In this document: positions 1-11,962 of the stretch, in pieces
How positions within the stretch are numbered: position 1 is the stretch's first letter
How the letters are laid out: each line of letters starts with the position of its first letter
From: Candidatus Latescibacterota bacterium
Lineage (GTDB): Bacteria; JAAXHH01
Direction: 5' to 3'
Length of the DNA stretch: 15,439 bases
Assembly: GCA_022821085.1 (NCBI GenBank)
Contig: JAJEEG010000004.1
Coordinates: 1 to 15,439, forward strand
Position numbers and translations under genes: made by a program
Notes under the pieces: model-generated
Databases searched by the model: none
What the model saw: only the letters and a program-made list of their open reading frames with translations
Told to the model about the DNA's origin: nothing

Positions 1-1
1 T

Positions 2-280
2 ACCAAATTCAAGGCCCAGGTCTACGTCCTCAAGCAGGAGGAAGGCGGAAGGCATACCCCCTTCTTCAACAACTACCGGCCCCAGTTCTACTTCCGCACC
101 ACCGACGTCACCGGGTCGGTCGCACTGCCCTCCGGCGTGGAAATGGTCATGCCCGGGGACAACGTCGACATGGAAGTCAATCTCATGCAGCCCATCGCCA
201 TGGACCGGGAACTGCGCTTCGCCATCAGAGAAGGCGGCAGAACCGTCGGCGCGGGCGTCGTCACCGAAGTCATCGAGTAG
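2..280 (+). CDS. tuf: Elongation factor Tu, C-terminal part (partial, 5' end outside window)
   Basis: EF-Tu is the cytosolic GTPase that carries aminoacyl-tRNA to the ribosomal A site. The window holds only the last 92 residues and the TAG stop, reading from the second base. This corresponds to the end of beta-barrel domain II and all of barrel domain III. Visible family signatures are [21 protein letters not shown], followed by the domain III ending [13 protein letters not shown]. The GTPase domain lies outside the window, so its motifs cannot be checked. A second tuf gene begins at the other end of the window, so this genome carries two copies flanking one cluster. The gene is followed by a terminator-like hairpin rather than running directly into secE. 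The identity is very secure; which copy is more expressed is unknown. Confidence 0.97.
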   Translation, partial: TKFKAQVYVLKQEEGGRHTPFFNNYRPQFYFRTTDVTGSVALPSGVEMVMPGDNVDMEVNLMQPIAMDRELRFAIREGGRTVGAGVVTEVIE

Positions 281-370
281 TACGGCAGGTATAGACAGGA
301 CACGGGACGGCGCGGCCGAAAACCCGCCCCCGCAGTCCGGATGAACTTGACATAGAAGACACGCATAACC

Positions 371-422
371 GCAGGCCGGCGACGCGAACTGAGCGGAAAA
401 CACGGTTCCGGCCTGCCTTTTT
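371..422 (+). terminator. Probable intrinsic terminator after tuf
   Basis: A perfect 9-bp GC-rich stem (GCAGGCCGG at 371-379 with CCGGCCTGC at 408-416) is followed by C and five Ts at 418-422. The 28-nt loop is long for an intrinsic terminator, which lowers confidence. An outer stem, CGCATA 362-367 with TATGCG 422-427, could form around it. It would end the transcript of the upstream tuf. The remaining gap 281-504 holds no tRNA, no rpmG and no convincing promoter. A TTGACA at 347-352 has no usable -10 box 16-18 bases downstream. Confidence 0.55.
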
Positions 423-504
423 ATGCGGTACGCACATGCGCGCGGGCACGCGAGAGAGAACGGCCCAGGCCGGCGGACCGGCGCAACCGTACGAAGCGGG
501 GATC

Positions 505-693
505 ATGTACGAACGAACGGTGGACTTTCTGAGGGAAGTGAGGACGGAGCTCTCCAAGGTGAGCTGGCCGAGCCGGAACGAACTGATCGGCTCGACGACC
601 GTGGTCATCATCATCACGCTCATCCTGGCCGCTTTCACCGGCGTGATCGACTTCATCCTGTCCATCATTCTGAGCCGTCTGCTCGGGGCCTGA
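505..693 (+). CDS. secE: Preprotein translocase subunit SecE
   Basis: SecE is the small membrane subunit that clamps SecY in the SecYEG protein-export channel. The 62-residue product has the short single-span form found in most bacteria. Residues 1-28 form the amphipathic cytoplasmic helix with the signature ELSKVSWPS at 15-23. One hydrophobic segment follows at about 31-56, and the protein ends in RLLGA. I chose ATG 505 because it gives the standard beginning just before the conserved FLREVRTELSKV. An in-frame ATG at 436 would add 23 Gly/Arg/Pro-rich residues that do not look like SecE. The upstream GCGGGG is a weak ribosome binding site, so the start is less certain than the identity. nusG follows after 28 bases, the usual secE-nusG pairing. 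SecE has no mechanistic link to its transcription-related neighbours. Confidence 0.93.
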   Translation: MYERTVDFLREVRTELSKVSWPSRNELIGSTTVVIIITLILAAFTGVIDFILSIILSRLLGA

Positions 694-721
694 CGCGTAG
701 CGACCTATGATGAGGTGATTA

Positions 722-1258
722 ATGGACAAGCGCTGGTATGTGATTCACACCTACTCGGGTCACGAGAACAAGGTGAAGACCCACCTGGAGAAACTCAAGG
801 TCCGGGAAGGGTTGGAAGAGAAGATCGGCGAGATCCTCATCCCTACCGAAGAAATCGTAGAGATGAAGCAGGGGAAGAAGACGTCTACCGTACGCAAGCT
901 TTTCCCGAGTTACGTCCTCGTGGAAATGGAGATGGACCGCGATTCCTGGCACCTGGTGACCAATGCGCCGGGCGTTACCCATTTCGTCGGGAGCGGACCC
1001 CGGCCGCAGCCCCTGCGGGAGAATGAGCTGAACCGCATACTGCACCGGGACGAGCCGCACAAGGACAAGGGAGAAGGCGTGGAGATCCCCTACCGGACCG
1101 GCGACCAGGTCAAGGTGACGGACGGACCGTTCACCGATTTTACCGGCGTGGTGGAAGCGATCCATCCGGACCGGCAGAAGCTGAAGGTCATGGTGAGCAT
1201 TTTCGGACGCGCGACCCCGGTGGAACTCGATTTCCTCCAGGTCTCCCACGTCACGTAG
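722..1258 (+). CDS. nusG: Transcription termination/antitermination factor NusG
   Basis: NusG binds the clamp of RNA polymerase, modulates pausing and Rho termination, and can bridge polymerase to ribosomal protein S10. The 178-residue protein has the usual two-domain form. The N-terminal NGN domain covers about residues 4-110, with KRWYVIHTYSGHENKVKTHL near the start and the RNAP-facing strand FPSYVLVEMEM at 61-71. The C-terminal KOW domain runs from about 122 to 178, including GDQVKVTDGPFTDFTGVVE. The length leaves no room for the extra domain seen in some lineages. ATG 722 is preceded by GAGGTGATT at suitable spacing. The stop codon overlaps the ribosome binding site of rplK, so the two genes are probably translationally coupled. 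Identity is certain from sequence and context. Confidence 0.97.
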   Translation: MDKRWYVIHTYSGHENKVKTHLEKLKVREGLEEKIGEILIPTEEIVEMKQGKKTSTVRKLFPSYVLVEMEMDRDSWHLVTNAPGVTHFVGSGPRPQPLRENELNRILHRDEPHKDKGEGVEIPYRTGDQVKVTDGPFTDFTGVVEAIHPDRQKLKVMVSIFGRATPVELDFLQVSHVT

Positions 1259-1262
1259 GAGG
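1257..1262 (+). promoter_or_regulatory. rplK ribosome binding site overlapping nusG stop
   Basis: AGGAGG lies five bases before the TTG codon at 1268 and uses the last two bases of the nusG TAG stop. This supports TTG 1268 as the rplK start and predicts that ribosomes finishing nusG influence L11 initiation. Confidence 0.8.
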
Positions 1263-1267
1263 GTGCT

Positions 1268-1693
1268 TTGGCAAAGAAGATATCTACGGTGATCAAGCTC
1301 CAGGTACCGGCCGGGCAGGCGAATCCGGCGCCGCCGGTGGGATCGGCCCTCGGCCAGCACGGCGTCAATCCCATGGAGTTCTGCAAGGTCTTCAACGCGA
1401 AGACCAATGACCAGATGGGGCTGATCATACCGGTCGTGATCACGGTGTACGCCGACCGCAGTTTTTCCTTCATCACGAAGACGCCCCCGGCCGCGGTGCT
1501 GCTCAAGCGCGAGGCCGGCCTGGCGAAGGCTTCGGGCGAACCCAACCGGGAGAAGGTCGGCAAGGTAACCCGGGACCAGGTGAGGCAGATCGCCGAACTC
1601 AAGAAGCCTGACCTGAACGCCGCGGATACGGAAGCGGCCATGCGCATGATCGAAGGCACGGCCCGCAGCATGGGCATCGAGGTGGAAGGATAA
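1268..1693 (+). CDS. rplK: 50S ribosomal protein L11
   Basis: L11 sits at the base of the ribosomal stalk, binds the GTPase-associated region of 23S rRNA, and takes part in EF-G and EF-Tu function and in stringent-response sensing. The product is 141 residues, the family norm. The N-terminal domain (about 1-70) holds the proline-rich hinge helix [18 protein letters not shown] at 18-34, where thiostrepton resistance changes occur in other species; P20, P22 and P23 are present. The rRNA-binding C-terminal domain covers about 75-141 and ends [15 protein letters not shown]. Translation appears to begin at TTG 1268: the MAKKI beginning matches the family, the AGGAGG site is well placed, and there is no nearby in-frame ATG. 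TTG is unusual for so highly expressed a gene. rplA follows after 27 bases. Confidence 0.97.
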   Translation: MAKKISTVIKLQVPAGQANPAPPVGSALGQHGVNPMEFCKVFNAKTNDQMGLIIPVVITVYADRSFSFITKTPPAAVLLKREAGLAKASGEPNREKVGKVTRDQVRQIAELKKPDLNAADTEAAMRMIEGTARSMGIEVEG

Positions 1694-1720
1694 CCTTAGG
1701 AAGTCGCAAGGAGACGGGTC

Positions 1721-2419
1721 ATGAAAAGAGGCAGGCGCTACCTGGCCGCCAGGGAGAAGGTGGAAGCGGGGAAGGACTATCCCCTCGAGGACGCGTTGAC
1801 GATCGTCAAGGAATCCTCGAAGACGAAATTCGACGAGACCGTCGACGTGGCCATGCGGCTGAACGTGGATCCCCGCCACGCCGACCAGATGGTACGGGGC
1901 GCCATCGCGCTGCCCCACGGAACGGGGAAGGAAACCAGGGTGCTCGTGCTGACCCGGGGCGAAGCGCAGAAGGACGCCCAGGAGGCCGGCGCGGACTACG
2001 TCGGCGCCGACGAGTACATCGAGCAGATCGAGAAGGGCTGGACCGATTTCGACGTCGTGATCGCCACGCCCGATATCATGCGTGACGTCGGCAAGCTGGG
2101 CCGCGTACTGGGTCCGCGGGGCCTCATGCCCAACCCGAAGAGCGGCACCGTGACCTTCGACGTCGGTCCCGCCGTCCGGGAAGTCAAGGCGGGCCGGATC
2201 GAATACCGCGTGGACCGCGCCGGCAACCTGCACGGTCCCGTGGGCAAGGTGTCCTTCTCCGTGGAGCAGTTGACGGAGAACGCCTCGACGTTCATCGACG
2301 CGGTCATGCGGGCGAAGCCTGCATCCGCCAAAGGGCAATACATCAGGCGTCTTACCGTCTCGTCCACCATGGGACCCGGCGTACAGGTCGACCGCCAGGC
2401 GGCGGCCCGCGAGGCGTAG
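1721..2419 (+). CDS. rplA: 50S ribosomal protein L1
   Basis: L1 forms the mobile stalk on the E-site side of the large subunit and binds 23S rRNA. In several bacteria it also represses its own rplK-rplA mRNA. The product is 232 residues, normal for the family. Domain I is made of the two termini and the mobile domain II lies in the middle. The L1 signature [19 protein letters not shown] is at 127-145, and the late conserved segment [21 protein letters not shown] is near the C terminus. ATG 1721 has AAGGAG at 1708-1713, seven bases upstream. No obvious L1 mRNA operator mimic was identified, though I could only look by eye. The gene is followed by a short spacer filled by an 18-bp triple repeat. 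Confidence 0.97.
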   Translation: MKRGRRYLAAREKVEAGKDYPLEDALTIVKESSKTKFDETVDVAMRLNVDPRHADQMVRGAIALPHGTGKETRVLVLTRGEAQKDAQEAGADYVGADEYIEQIEKGWTDFDVVIATPDIMRDVGKLGRVLGPRGLMPNPKSGTVTFDVGPAVREVKAGRIEYRVDRAGNLHGPVGKVSFSVEQLTENASTFIDAVMRAKPASAKGQYIRRLTVSSTMGPGVQVDRQAAAREA

Positions 2420-2427
2420 GCCCATCC

Positions 2428-2481
2428 ACGGCCCGGAAGCCGTTGACGGCCCGGAAGCCGTTGACGGCCCGAAAGCCGTTG
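2428..2481 (+). repeat. Three tandem 18-bp hairpin-forming repeats in the rplA-rplJ spacer
   Basis: The unit ACGGCCCGGAAGCCGTTG occurs at 2428-2445, 2446-2463 and 2464-2481. The third copy differs by one base (A at 2472). Each unit folds on itself as ACGGC / GCCGT with a six-base loop, so the mRNA would carry three small GC-rich hairpins in a row. They end just before the rplJ ribosome binding site (AAAGGAG at 2487-2493). The spacer is only 84 bases, much shorter than the usual L10 leader. No protein reading of the repeats is credible. They could be replication-slippage products or a translation or transcript-stability element; function is unknown. Confidence 0.9.
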
Positions 2482-2503
2482 AAATCAAAGGAGTCTCGAC
2501 ATC

Positions 2504-3037
2504 ATGCCCCAGCCGCGTGCAGTCAAAGAGCAGGTCGTCCAGGATCTGTCGACGCGATTGAAAGAAACCGAAAGCGTGTACCTGACGGACCTCACCGGCC
2601 TGGACGTCGGCGAGGTGACCGAACTTCGAAGGCGGCTGCGGGCGGAGTCCGTGGAGTGCCGCGTCATCAAGAACACGCTGACGCGCCTTGCCGTCGCGGA
2701 CGCGGGCCTGCCCGACCTGGGCGAGACCCTGGACGGACCGACGGCGCTCGTCTTCTCGGCCGACCCGGTGGCCCCGGCGAAGGTCCTCATGGATTTCGGC
2801 AAGGAGCACGAAGAACGGCCCCGCATCAAGGGCGGGTTCCTGACCGGCGAGATCATCGACGCCGCGCAGGCCGTGACGCTTTCAAAGCTGCCCGGCAGAG
2901 ACGAACTGCTGGCCAAGACGGTCAGCGGCATCGCCGCGCCGATCAACGGACTGGTGTTCACGTTGTCCGGCGTGCTGAGCGGCCTGGTCCGCACCCTGTC
3001 GGCCGTATCGCAGCAGAAGGCGTCGCAGGAGAGTTGA
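2504..3037 (+). CDS. rplJ: 50S ribosomal protein L10
   Basis: L10 anchors the L7/L12 dimers to the large subunit and so builds the stalk that recruits translational GTPases. The product is 177 residues. The N-terminal globular domain (about 1-130) contains VYLTDLTGLDVGEVTELRRR and the rRNA-binding stretch RVIKNTLTRLAV. The C-terminal part (about 135-177) is the helix that carries L7/L12 dimers. The start at ATG 2504 has AAAGGAG ten bases upstream. The ending QQKASQES is polar and poorly conserved, as usual. Classical autoregulation by the L10-L7/L12 complex works through a structured leader. Here the leader space is nearly all taken by an 18-bp repeat array, so that control may be altered or lost. 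rplL follows after 57 bases. Confidence 0.96.
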   Translation: MPQPRAVKEQVVQDLSTRLKETESVYLTDLTGLDVGEVTELRRRLRAESVECRVIKNTLTRLAVADAGLPDLGETLDGPTALVFSADPVAPAKVLMDFGKEHEERPRIKGGFLTGEIIDAAQAVTLSKLPGRDELLAKTVSGIAAPINGLVFTLSGVLSGLVRTLSAVSQQKASQES

Positions 3038-3081
3038 GCAGAACCTCGAGAACATTAACGGCAGTATCCCTTAAATCCAAT

Positions 3082-3087
3082 GGAGGT
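3082..3087 (+). promoter_or_regulatory. rplL ribosome binding site
   Basis: GGAGGT lies seven bases before ATG 3095. It decides against the in-frame ATG at 3080, which would place the ribosome binding site inside the coding region and add five non-conserved residues. Confidence 0.8.
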
Positions 3088-3094
3088 AAGCATC

Positions 3095-3469
3095 ATGGCC
3101 GTGTCCGATATCGTAGATCAGATTGAACAGCTGACGGTGCTGGAATTGAATGATCTCGTGAAGACGCTCGAAGATAAATTCGGTGTTTCAGCCGCTGCGA
3201 CGGTGGCTGTCGCCGCACCCGGCGCCGCAGACGCGGCCGCGCCGGTGGAAGAGGAAAAAGACAGCTTCGACGTCGTGCTGACCGGTTTCGGCGACAAGAA
3301 GATCCAGGTTATCAAGGTCGTGCGCGCGATCACGGGCCTGGGACTGAAAGAGGCCAAGGCACTGGTTGACGGCGTTCCCGGCGCACTTAAGGAGGGTGTC
3401 CCGAAAGAAGAAGCCGACGACATTCAGAAGCAGATCGAAGAAGCGGGCGGAACAGTCGAACTCAAATAG
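3095..3469 (+). CDS. rplL: 50S ribosomal protein L7/L12
   Basis: L7/L12 is the multicopy acidic stalk protein that contacts EF-Tu, EF-G and other factors and speeds their GTP hydrolysis. The product is 124 residues, typical. The dimerisation domain is residues 1-33 ([20 protein letters not shown] near the start). A flexible Ala-rich hinge follows at about 34-55, with [15 protein letters not shown]. The factor-binding C-terminal domain spans about 56-124 and shows [20 protein letters not shown] and the ending GGTVELK. The start is fixed by GGAGGT at 3082-3087. It is the last gene of the stalk group. A stable hairpin downstream separates it from rpoB, a usual place for lowering polymerase subunit output relative to L7/L12. 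Confidence 0.97.
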   Translation: MAVSDIVDQIEQLTVLELNDLVKTLEDKFGVSAAATVAVAAPGAADAAAPVEEEKDSFDVVLTGFGDKKIQVIKVVRAITGLGLKEAKALVDGVPGALKEGVPKEEADDIQKQIEEAGGTVELK

Positions 3470-3507
3470 GCGGGAAGGTAAGTCAGGACCGGGTCCGCGC
3501 GGCATGA

Positions 3508-3540
3508 GCGGCGATCCCGTCACGCGCACGGGGTCGTTGC
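3508..3540 (+). promoter_or_regulatory. 13-bp hairpin in rplL-rpoB spacer (candidate attenuator or RNase processing site)
   Basis: Bases 3508-3520 pair with 3528-3540 around a seven-base loop (CACGCGC), giving 13 consecutive pairs, three of them G-U. No T-run follows, so it is not a standard terminator. In E. coli the same spacer holds a partial terminator and an RNase III site; equivalent function here is inferred from position only. Confidence 0.6.
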
Positions 3541-3592
3541 CTTGCGTCCGCGGGTACTATTCACCTACCTGCCGAAAGGAAGTGGTCAGCCG

Positions 3593-6500
3593 ATGGATAA
3601 TACCCAGATCACACGCCACGATTATTCCAAACTGCCCTCCATCATCGAAATGCCGAATCTTCTGGCGGTCCAGATAGATTCCTTCAATGCGTTTCTGCAG
3701 GCCGACGTGCCCGTTTCCGAGCGCCGGAACCAGGGCCTGCAGGCCGTTTTCCTCGACATATTCCCCATCACGGACATCCACGAGCACTTCTCGCTCGAGT
3801 TCATCGAGTATATGCTCGGGGAGCCCAAGTACACCGTGCTCGAGTGCCAGGAACGGGGCATGACCTACGCGATCCCCCTCAAGGCGCGGCTGCGCCTGGT
3901 GATCCGCGAGGAGGGGGACGGCAAGAAATCAACGGCCGACGGCAAAAACGCAAAAGCCGATAGCAAGAAGGTCAAGGACATCATCGAGCAGACCGTCTTC
4001 CTCGGCGAGCTCCCCCTGATCACGGAGAAGGGCACCTTCATCATCAACGGCGCCGAACGCGTCATCGTATCCCAGTTGCAGCGTTCCTACGGCGTGTTCT
4101 TTTCCGAAGAGACCCACCCCAACGGCAAGCAGCTTTATTCCGCCCGCATCATTCCCGAGCACGGCACCTGGCTGGAGTTCAGCCTGGACGTGAACGACGT
4201 GCTCTTCGTCCACATCGACCGGAAGCGGAAATTTCCCGTGACGCTGCTGCTGCGGGCCCTGGGCTACGAAAGCAACGAAGATATCTACCAGCTGTTCTAT
4301 GAGTTCGACGACGTCCGGACCAACAAGGCCGCCGAGCTGGTTGGCCGGAGCATCGGTGCAAAGGTGGTCGACAAGAAGACCGACGAGGTAATTGCCGAGA
4401 GCGGCGAACCGCTCACGGAAGCGCTGGCGGAACGTCTGGCCGAAGGGAACGGCCACCCGGGCAAGGTCAAGATCGTCCGGATGGACCCGACCCGGGAGCC
4501 GGATGTCCTGGCCAATACCTTCAAGAAGGACACGACCGCCACGTCGGAAGAGGCGCTGTCCAAGATGTACAGCCTGCTGCGGCCGGGCGATCCGCCCAAC
4601 CTGGAAACGGCCCAGGCCCTGATGGACCGCATGTTCTTCAACCAGAAGCGGTACAACCTGGCGGCCGTCGGGCGCCATCGGCTCAACAAGCGCCTGAACC
4701 TGGACGTGCCGATCGATACGACCATCCTGACGGCGAACGACTTCATCGCCATCATCGACTACCTGCTGAAACTGCGCCGGGGCGAAGGCGTCACCGACGA
4801 CATCGACCACCTGGGCAACCGGCGGACGCGGTCCGTGGGCGAACTCCTCGCCCAGCAGTTCAATACCGGACTGACCCGCATGTCCCGGACCATCCGGGAC
4901 CGGATCAGCCTCCACGACGCCGACTCGATCACGCCCCAGGACCTGGTGAACGCCCGGACGGTCTCGTCCGTGATCGCCGCGTTCTTCGGCAGCAGCCAGT
5001 TGTCGCAGTTCATGGAGCAGACCAACCCCCTGGCCGAACTGACGCACAAGCGCAGGCTCAGTTCGCTCGGCCCGGGCGGCCTGGACCGGTCGCACGCCAG
5101 TTTCGAGGTACGCGACGTGCACCATACCCACTACGGGCGCATCTGTCCCATCGAGACGCCGGAAGGTCCGAACATCGGCCTGATCGCCTACATGGGCACC
5201 TACGGCAGGATCAACCGGTTCGGCTTCATCGAGACGCCCTACCGCCGGGTCGAAAAGGGCCGGATCACCGAGAAGATCGACTACCTGTCGGCCGATCAGG
5301 AAGAAGACTACATGATCGCCCAGGCGGCGATTTCGCTGGACGACGAAGGACGCATCGTCGGCCGCATTCCCACGCGCAATAAGGGAGACATCAAGCTGGT
5401 CGACCCCGCCGAGGTCGACTACATGGATGTTTCGCCCAAGCAGATCCTCGGCGTGTCCGCGGCCCTGATCCCCTTCCTGGAACACGACGACGCCAACCGG
5501 GCCCTCATGGGGTCCAACATGCAGCGGCAGGCCGTACCCCTCCTGCGCACCGAGGCGCCCCTCGTGGGCACCGGCATGGAGCGGAAGGTCGCCGTGGATT
5601 CGGGCGCGGTGGTGGTCGCCAGGCAGAGCGGGACCGTGACGCAGGTCTCGGCCGACATGATCACGGTGACGCCGGACGACACCGATGATTCCGATCTCTT
5701 CGACACGCCGCCCGACGTGTACCCGCTGACCAAGTTCAAGAAATCCAACCAGGAGACCTGCATCAACCAGAAGCCGATCGTGCAGACCGGCGCCCGCGTG
5801 GAGGCGGGGCAGGTGCTCGCGGACGGGCCCGCCACGGACCAGGGAGAACTCGCCCTGGGCCGCAACGTGCTGACCGCCTTCATGTCCTGGGAAGGATACA
5901 ATTTCGAAGACGCCATCGTCGTCAGCGAAAGACTGGTCAAGCAGGATATCTTCTCTTCCATCCACATCACCGAGTTCGAGCTGCCCGCCCGCGAGACGAA
6001 GGTGGGCACCGAGGAATTCACCTGCGAGATCCCCAACGTGAGCGAGGACGCCGTCCGCAACCTGGATGAATCCGGCATTATCCGGATCGGCGCCGAGGTG
6101 GGGCCCGGCGACATCCTCGTGGGCAAGGTGACCCCGAAGGGCGAAAGGGAGCTGTCTCCGGAGGAACGCCTTCTGCGCGCCATATTCGGCGAGAAGGCCG
6201 GCGACGTGCGGGACGCCTCGCTGAAGGCGCCCCCGGGCATGCAGGGCATCGTCATCGATACCCGCCTCTACAGCCGCAAGGACAGCGACAGCGTCGCCCG
6301 CGAGAAGGAACGGGAGACCCTGCGCGAGCTCGAGCGCGACTACCAGCAGCGCATCGACCAGGTCAAGGAGACGCGCAACGACAAGCTCAAGGAACTGCTC
6401 AAGGGCAAGGTGTGCGTCGAGCTGCGGGACGGCGAGACCGACGAAGTCGTGGTCCCGGCCAAGCGGAAATACACGGACAGCCGGCTGGCGGAACTCGAAT

Positions 6501-7390
6501 TCGACCGGATCATCCAGAGTGAGCGGTGGGTGGTCAACGCGGCCCTGAACGAACAGGTCCGGAAGGTGATCCAGGCCTCGGCCAAGAACATCCGGGAGAT
6601 CGAGAACCAGCTGGAACGCGAGCAGGAGAAGATCCGGCGCGGCGACGAACTGGCCCCCGGCGTGATCCAACTGGTCAAGGTGTACGTGGCCAAGAAGAGA
6701 AAGCTCTCCGTGGGCGACAAGATGGCCGGCCGGCACGGGAACAAGGGCGTGGTGGCGAAGATCGTCCCGGAAGAAGACATGCCCTACCTCCCGGACGGAC
6801 GCCATATCGACATCATCCTGAATCCGCTCGGCGTACCGGGCCGGATGAATCTCGGCCAGATCATGGAGATCCACATCGGATGGGTCGCCAGGGAAGAGGG
6901 CAGGTATATCGCGACCCCGGTGTTCGACGGGGCGTCCATCGATGAAATCAAGCATGCGCTGGACGACGCCGGCCTGCCCGAATCCGGCAAGAGTACGCTC
7001 TACGACGGCAAGACGGGCCTGCCCTTCGACAAGGAAGTCACGGTCGGCTACATGTACGTCATGAAGCTGAACCACCTGGTCGAAGACAAGATCCACGCCC
7101 GGTCGATCGGTCCCTACTCCCTGGTTACGCAGCAGCCGCTCGGCGGAAAGGCCCAGTTCGGCGGCCAGCGTTTCGGCGAAATGGAGGTCTGGGCCCTGCA
7201 GGCCTACGGCGCTTCGTACACGCTGCAGGAGATGCTGACCGTGAAGTCGGACGACGTCAACGGCCGTTCCCGGCTGTACGAGGCCATCGTCAAGGGCGAC
7301 AACCCGCCGGAACCGGGGATACCGGAATCCTTCAACGTCCTCGTCAAGGAACTCCAGAGCCTGGCCCTGGACGTCCAGCTCGAAGAATGA
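3593..7390 (+). CDS. rpoB: DNA-directed RNA polymerase subunit beta
   Basis: RpoB forms one pincer of RNA polymerase and half of its active centre. The product is 1265 residues, somewhat shorter than the 1342 of E. coli. Features in order: N-terminal lobe starting [20 protein letters not shown]; a Lys-rich low-complexity stretch at about 108-126; [19 protein letters not shown]; the rifampicin pocket [15 protein letters not shown] at 466-480; [17 protein letters not shown]; the flap region [20 protein letters not shown]; a charged helical segment near 905-945; and the active-site stretch [12 protein letters not shown], where K1035 and K1043 match E. coli K1065 and K1073. The clamp-contacting C terminus includes [20 protein letters not shown] chose ATG 3593, with AAAGGAAG at 3575-3582; a TTG at 3542 would add 17 atypical residues. 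The rifampicin pocket has Glu475 where E. coli has Asp516. rpoC follows after 100 bases. Confidence 0.97.
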   Translation: MDNTQITRHDYSKLPSIIEMPNLLAVQIDSFNAFLQADVPVSERRNQGLQAVFLDIFPITDIHEHFSLEFIEYMLGEPKYTVLECQERGMTYAIPLKARLRLVIREEGDGKKSTADGKNAKADSKKVKDIIEQTVFLGELPLITEKGTFIINGAERVIVSQLQRSYGVFFSEETHPNGKQLYSARIIPEHGTWLEFSLDVNDVLFVHIDRKRKFPVTLLLRALGYESNEDIYQLFYEFDDVRTNKAAELVGRSIGAKVVDKKTDEVIAESGEPLTEALAERLAEGNGHPGKVKIVRMDPTREPDVLANTFKKDTTATSEEALSKMYSLLRPGDPPNLETAQALMDRMFFNQKRYNLAAVGRHRLNKRLNLDVPIDTTILTANDFIAIIDYLLKLRRGEGVTDDIDHLGNRRTRSVGELLAQQFNTGLTRMSRTIRDRISLHDADSITPQDLVNARTVSSVIAAFFGSSQLSQFMEQTNPLAELTHKRRLSSLGPGGLDRSHASFEVRDVHHTHYGRICPIETPEGPNIGLIAYMGTYGRINRFGFIETPYRRVEKGRITEKIDYLSADQEEDYMIAQAAISLDDEGRIVGRIPTRNKGDIKLVDPAEVDYMDVSPKQILGVSAALIPFLEHDDANRALMGSNMQRQAVPLLRTEAPLVGTGMERKVAVDSGAVVVARQSGTVTQVSADMITVTPDDTDDSDLFDTPPDVYPLTKFKKSNQETCINQKPIVQTGARVEAGQVLADGPATDQGELALGRNVLTAFMSWEGYNFEDAIVVSERLVKQDIFSSIHITEFELPARETKVGTEEFTCEIPNVSEDAVRNLDESGIIRIGAEVGPGDILVGKVTPKGERELSPEERLLRAIFGEKAGDVRDASLKAPPGMQGIVIDTRLYSRKDSDSVAREKERETLRELERDYQQRIDQVKETRNDKLKELLKGKVCVELRDGETDEVVVPAKRKYTDSRLAELEFDRIIQSERWVVNAALNEQVRKVIQASAKNIREIENQLEREQEKIRRGDELAPGVIQLVKVYVAKKRKLSVGDKMAGRHGNKGVVAKIVPEEDMPYLPDGRHIDIILNPLGVPGRMNLGQIMEIHIGWVAREEGRYIATPVFDGASIDEIKHALDDAGLPESGKSTLYDGKTGLPFDKEVTVGYMYVMKLNHLVEDKIHARSIGPYSLVTQQPLGGKAQFGGQRFGEMEVWALQAYGASYTLQEMLTVKSDDVNGRSRLYEAIVKGDNPPEPGIPESFNVLVKELQSLALDVQLEE

Positions 7391-7476
7391 AACGGTTAAC
7401 ACCTCACGAGCGGCGTTCCCGGAAGGACTCCGGCCGCCGACATGCCGACCCGAGGCTTGCAGCGATGATAATGATC

Positions 7477-7484
7477 AGGAGGTG
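7477..7484 (+). promoter_or_regulatory. rpoC ribosome binding site
   Basis: AGGAGGTG is a near-perfect site lying six bases before GTG 7491, which sets the rpoC start. A GTG at 7482 falls inside it, and the ATG at 7503 is too far away (18 bases). Confidence 0.8.
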
Positions 7485-7490
7485 TCACCA

Positions 7491-11846
<4,356 letters not shown>

Positions 11847-11870
11847 CGCGTGTAGACGCAGGCTTGGGAC

Positions 11871-11907
11871 CGGGTGCCGCCGGGATGACGGCGGCGCTCG
11901 TTTTTTT
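11871..11907 (+). terminator. Intrinsic terminator after rpoC
   Basis: A 12-bp stem (11871-11882 with 11889-11900), with seven perfect inner GC pairs (GCCGCCG / CGGCGGC) and a six-base loop GGATGA, is followed at once by seven Ts (11901-11907). It starts 25 bases after the rpoC stop. This is the clearest terminator in the window and marks the end of the rif unit. Confidence 0.93.
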
Positions 11908-11919
11908 GGCAAAAAGCGC

Positions 11920-11948
11920 TTGACACCGTAAACGGAACTGATTAAATT
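11920..11948 (+). promoter_or_regulatory. Sigma70-type promoter of the str unit (rpsL-rpsG-fusA-tuf)
   Basis: A consensus -35 box TTGACA (11920-11925), a 17-base spacer and TAAATT (11943-11948, four of six matches to TATAAT) lie 12 bases after the rpoC terminator. Transcription would begin near 11955, leaving a leader of about 97 bases before rpsL. The region is markedly AT-rich compared with its surroundings. The start point is inferred. Confidence 0.85.
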
Positions 11949-11962
11949 TTTCGACCTATGGC

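Noticed and set aside
347-375. TTGACA at 347-352 as a secE promoter
   Set aside because: The bases 16-18 downstream (around 369-375) are GC-rich with no -10 box, and the terminator hairpin would immediately follow.
281-435. Possible tRNA or rpmG between tuf and secE, prompted by a GGTTC at 404-408
   Set aside because: No acceptor stem, anticodon arm or CCA end fits, and no Cys-containing L33-like frame exists. The GGTTC belongs to the terminator-like hairpin.
2443-3126. 227-codon + strand frame overlapping rplJ and the 18-bp repeats
   Set aside because: It reads rplJ out of frame, and its Arg/Gly/Pro-rich composition is typical of a frame-shifted GC-rich gene.
3486-3496. Palindrome GGACCGGGTCC after rplL
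   Set aside because: The centre is one base, too short for an RNA hairpin, and there is no reason to name a binding protein.
7410-7439. GC-rich pairing in the rpoB-rpoC spacer as a terminator
   Set aside because: Only about five consecutive pairs form (GCGGC with GCCGC) and no T-run follows. It is too weak to call.
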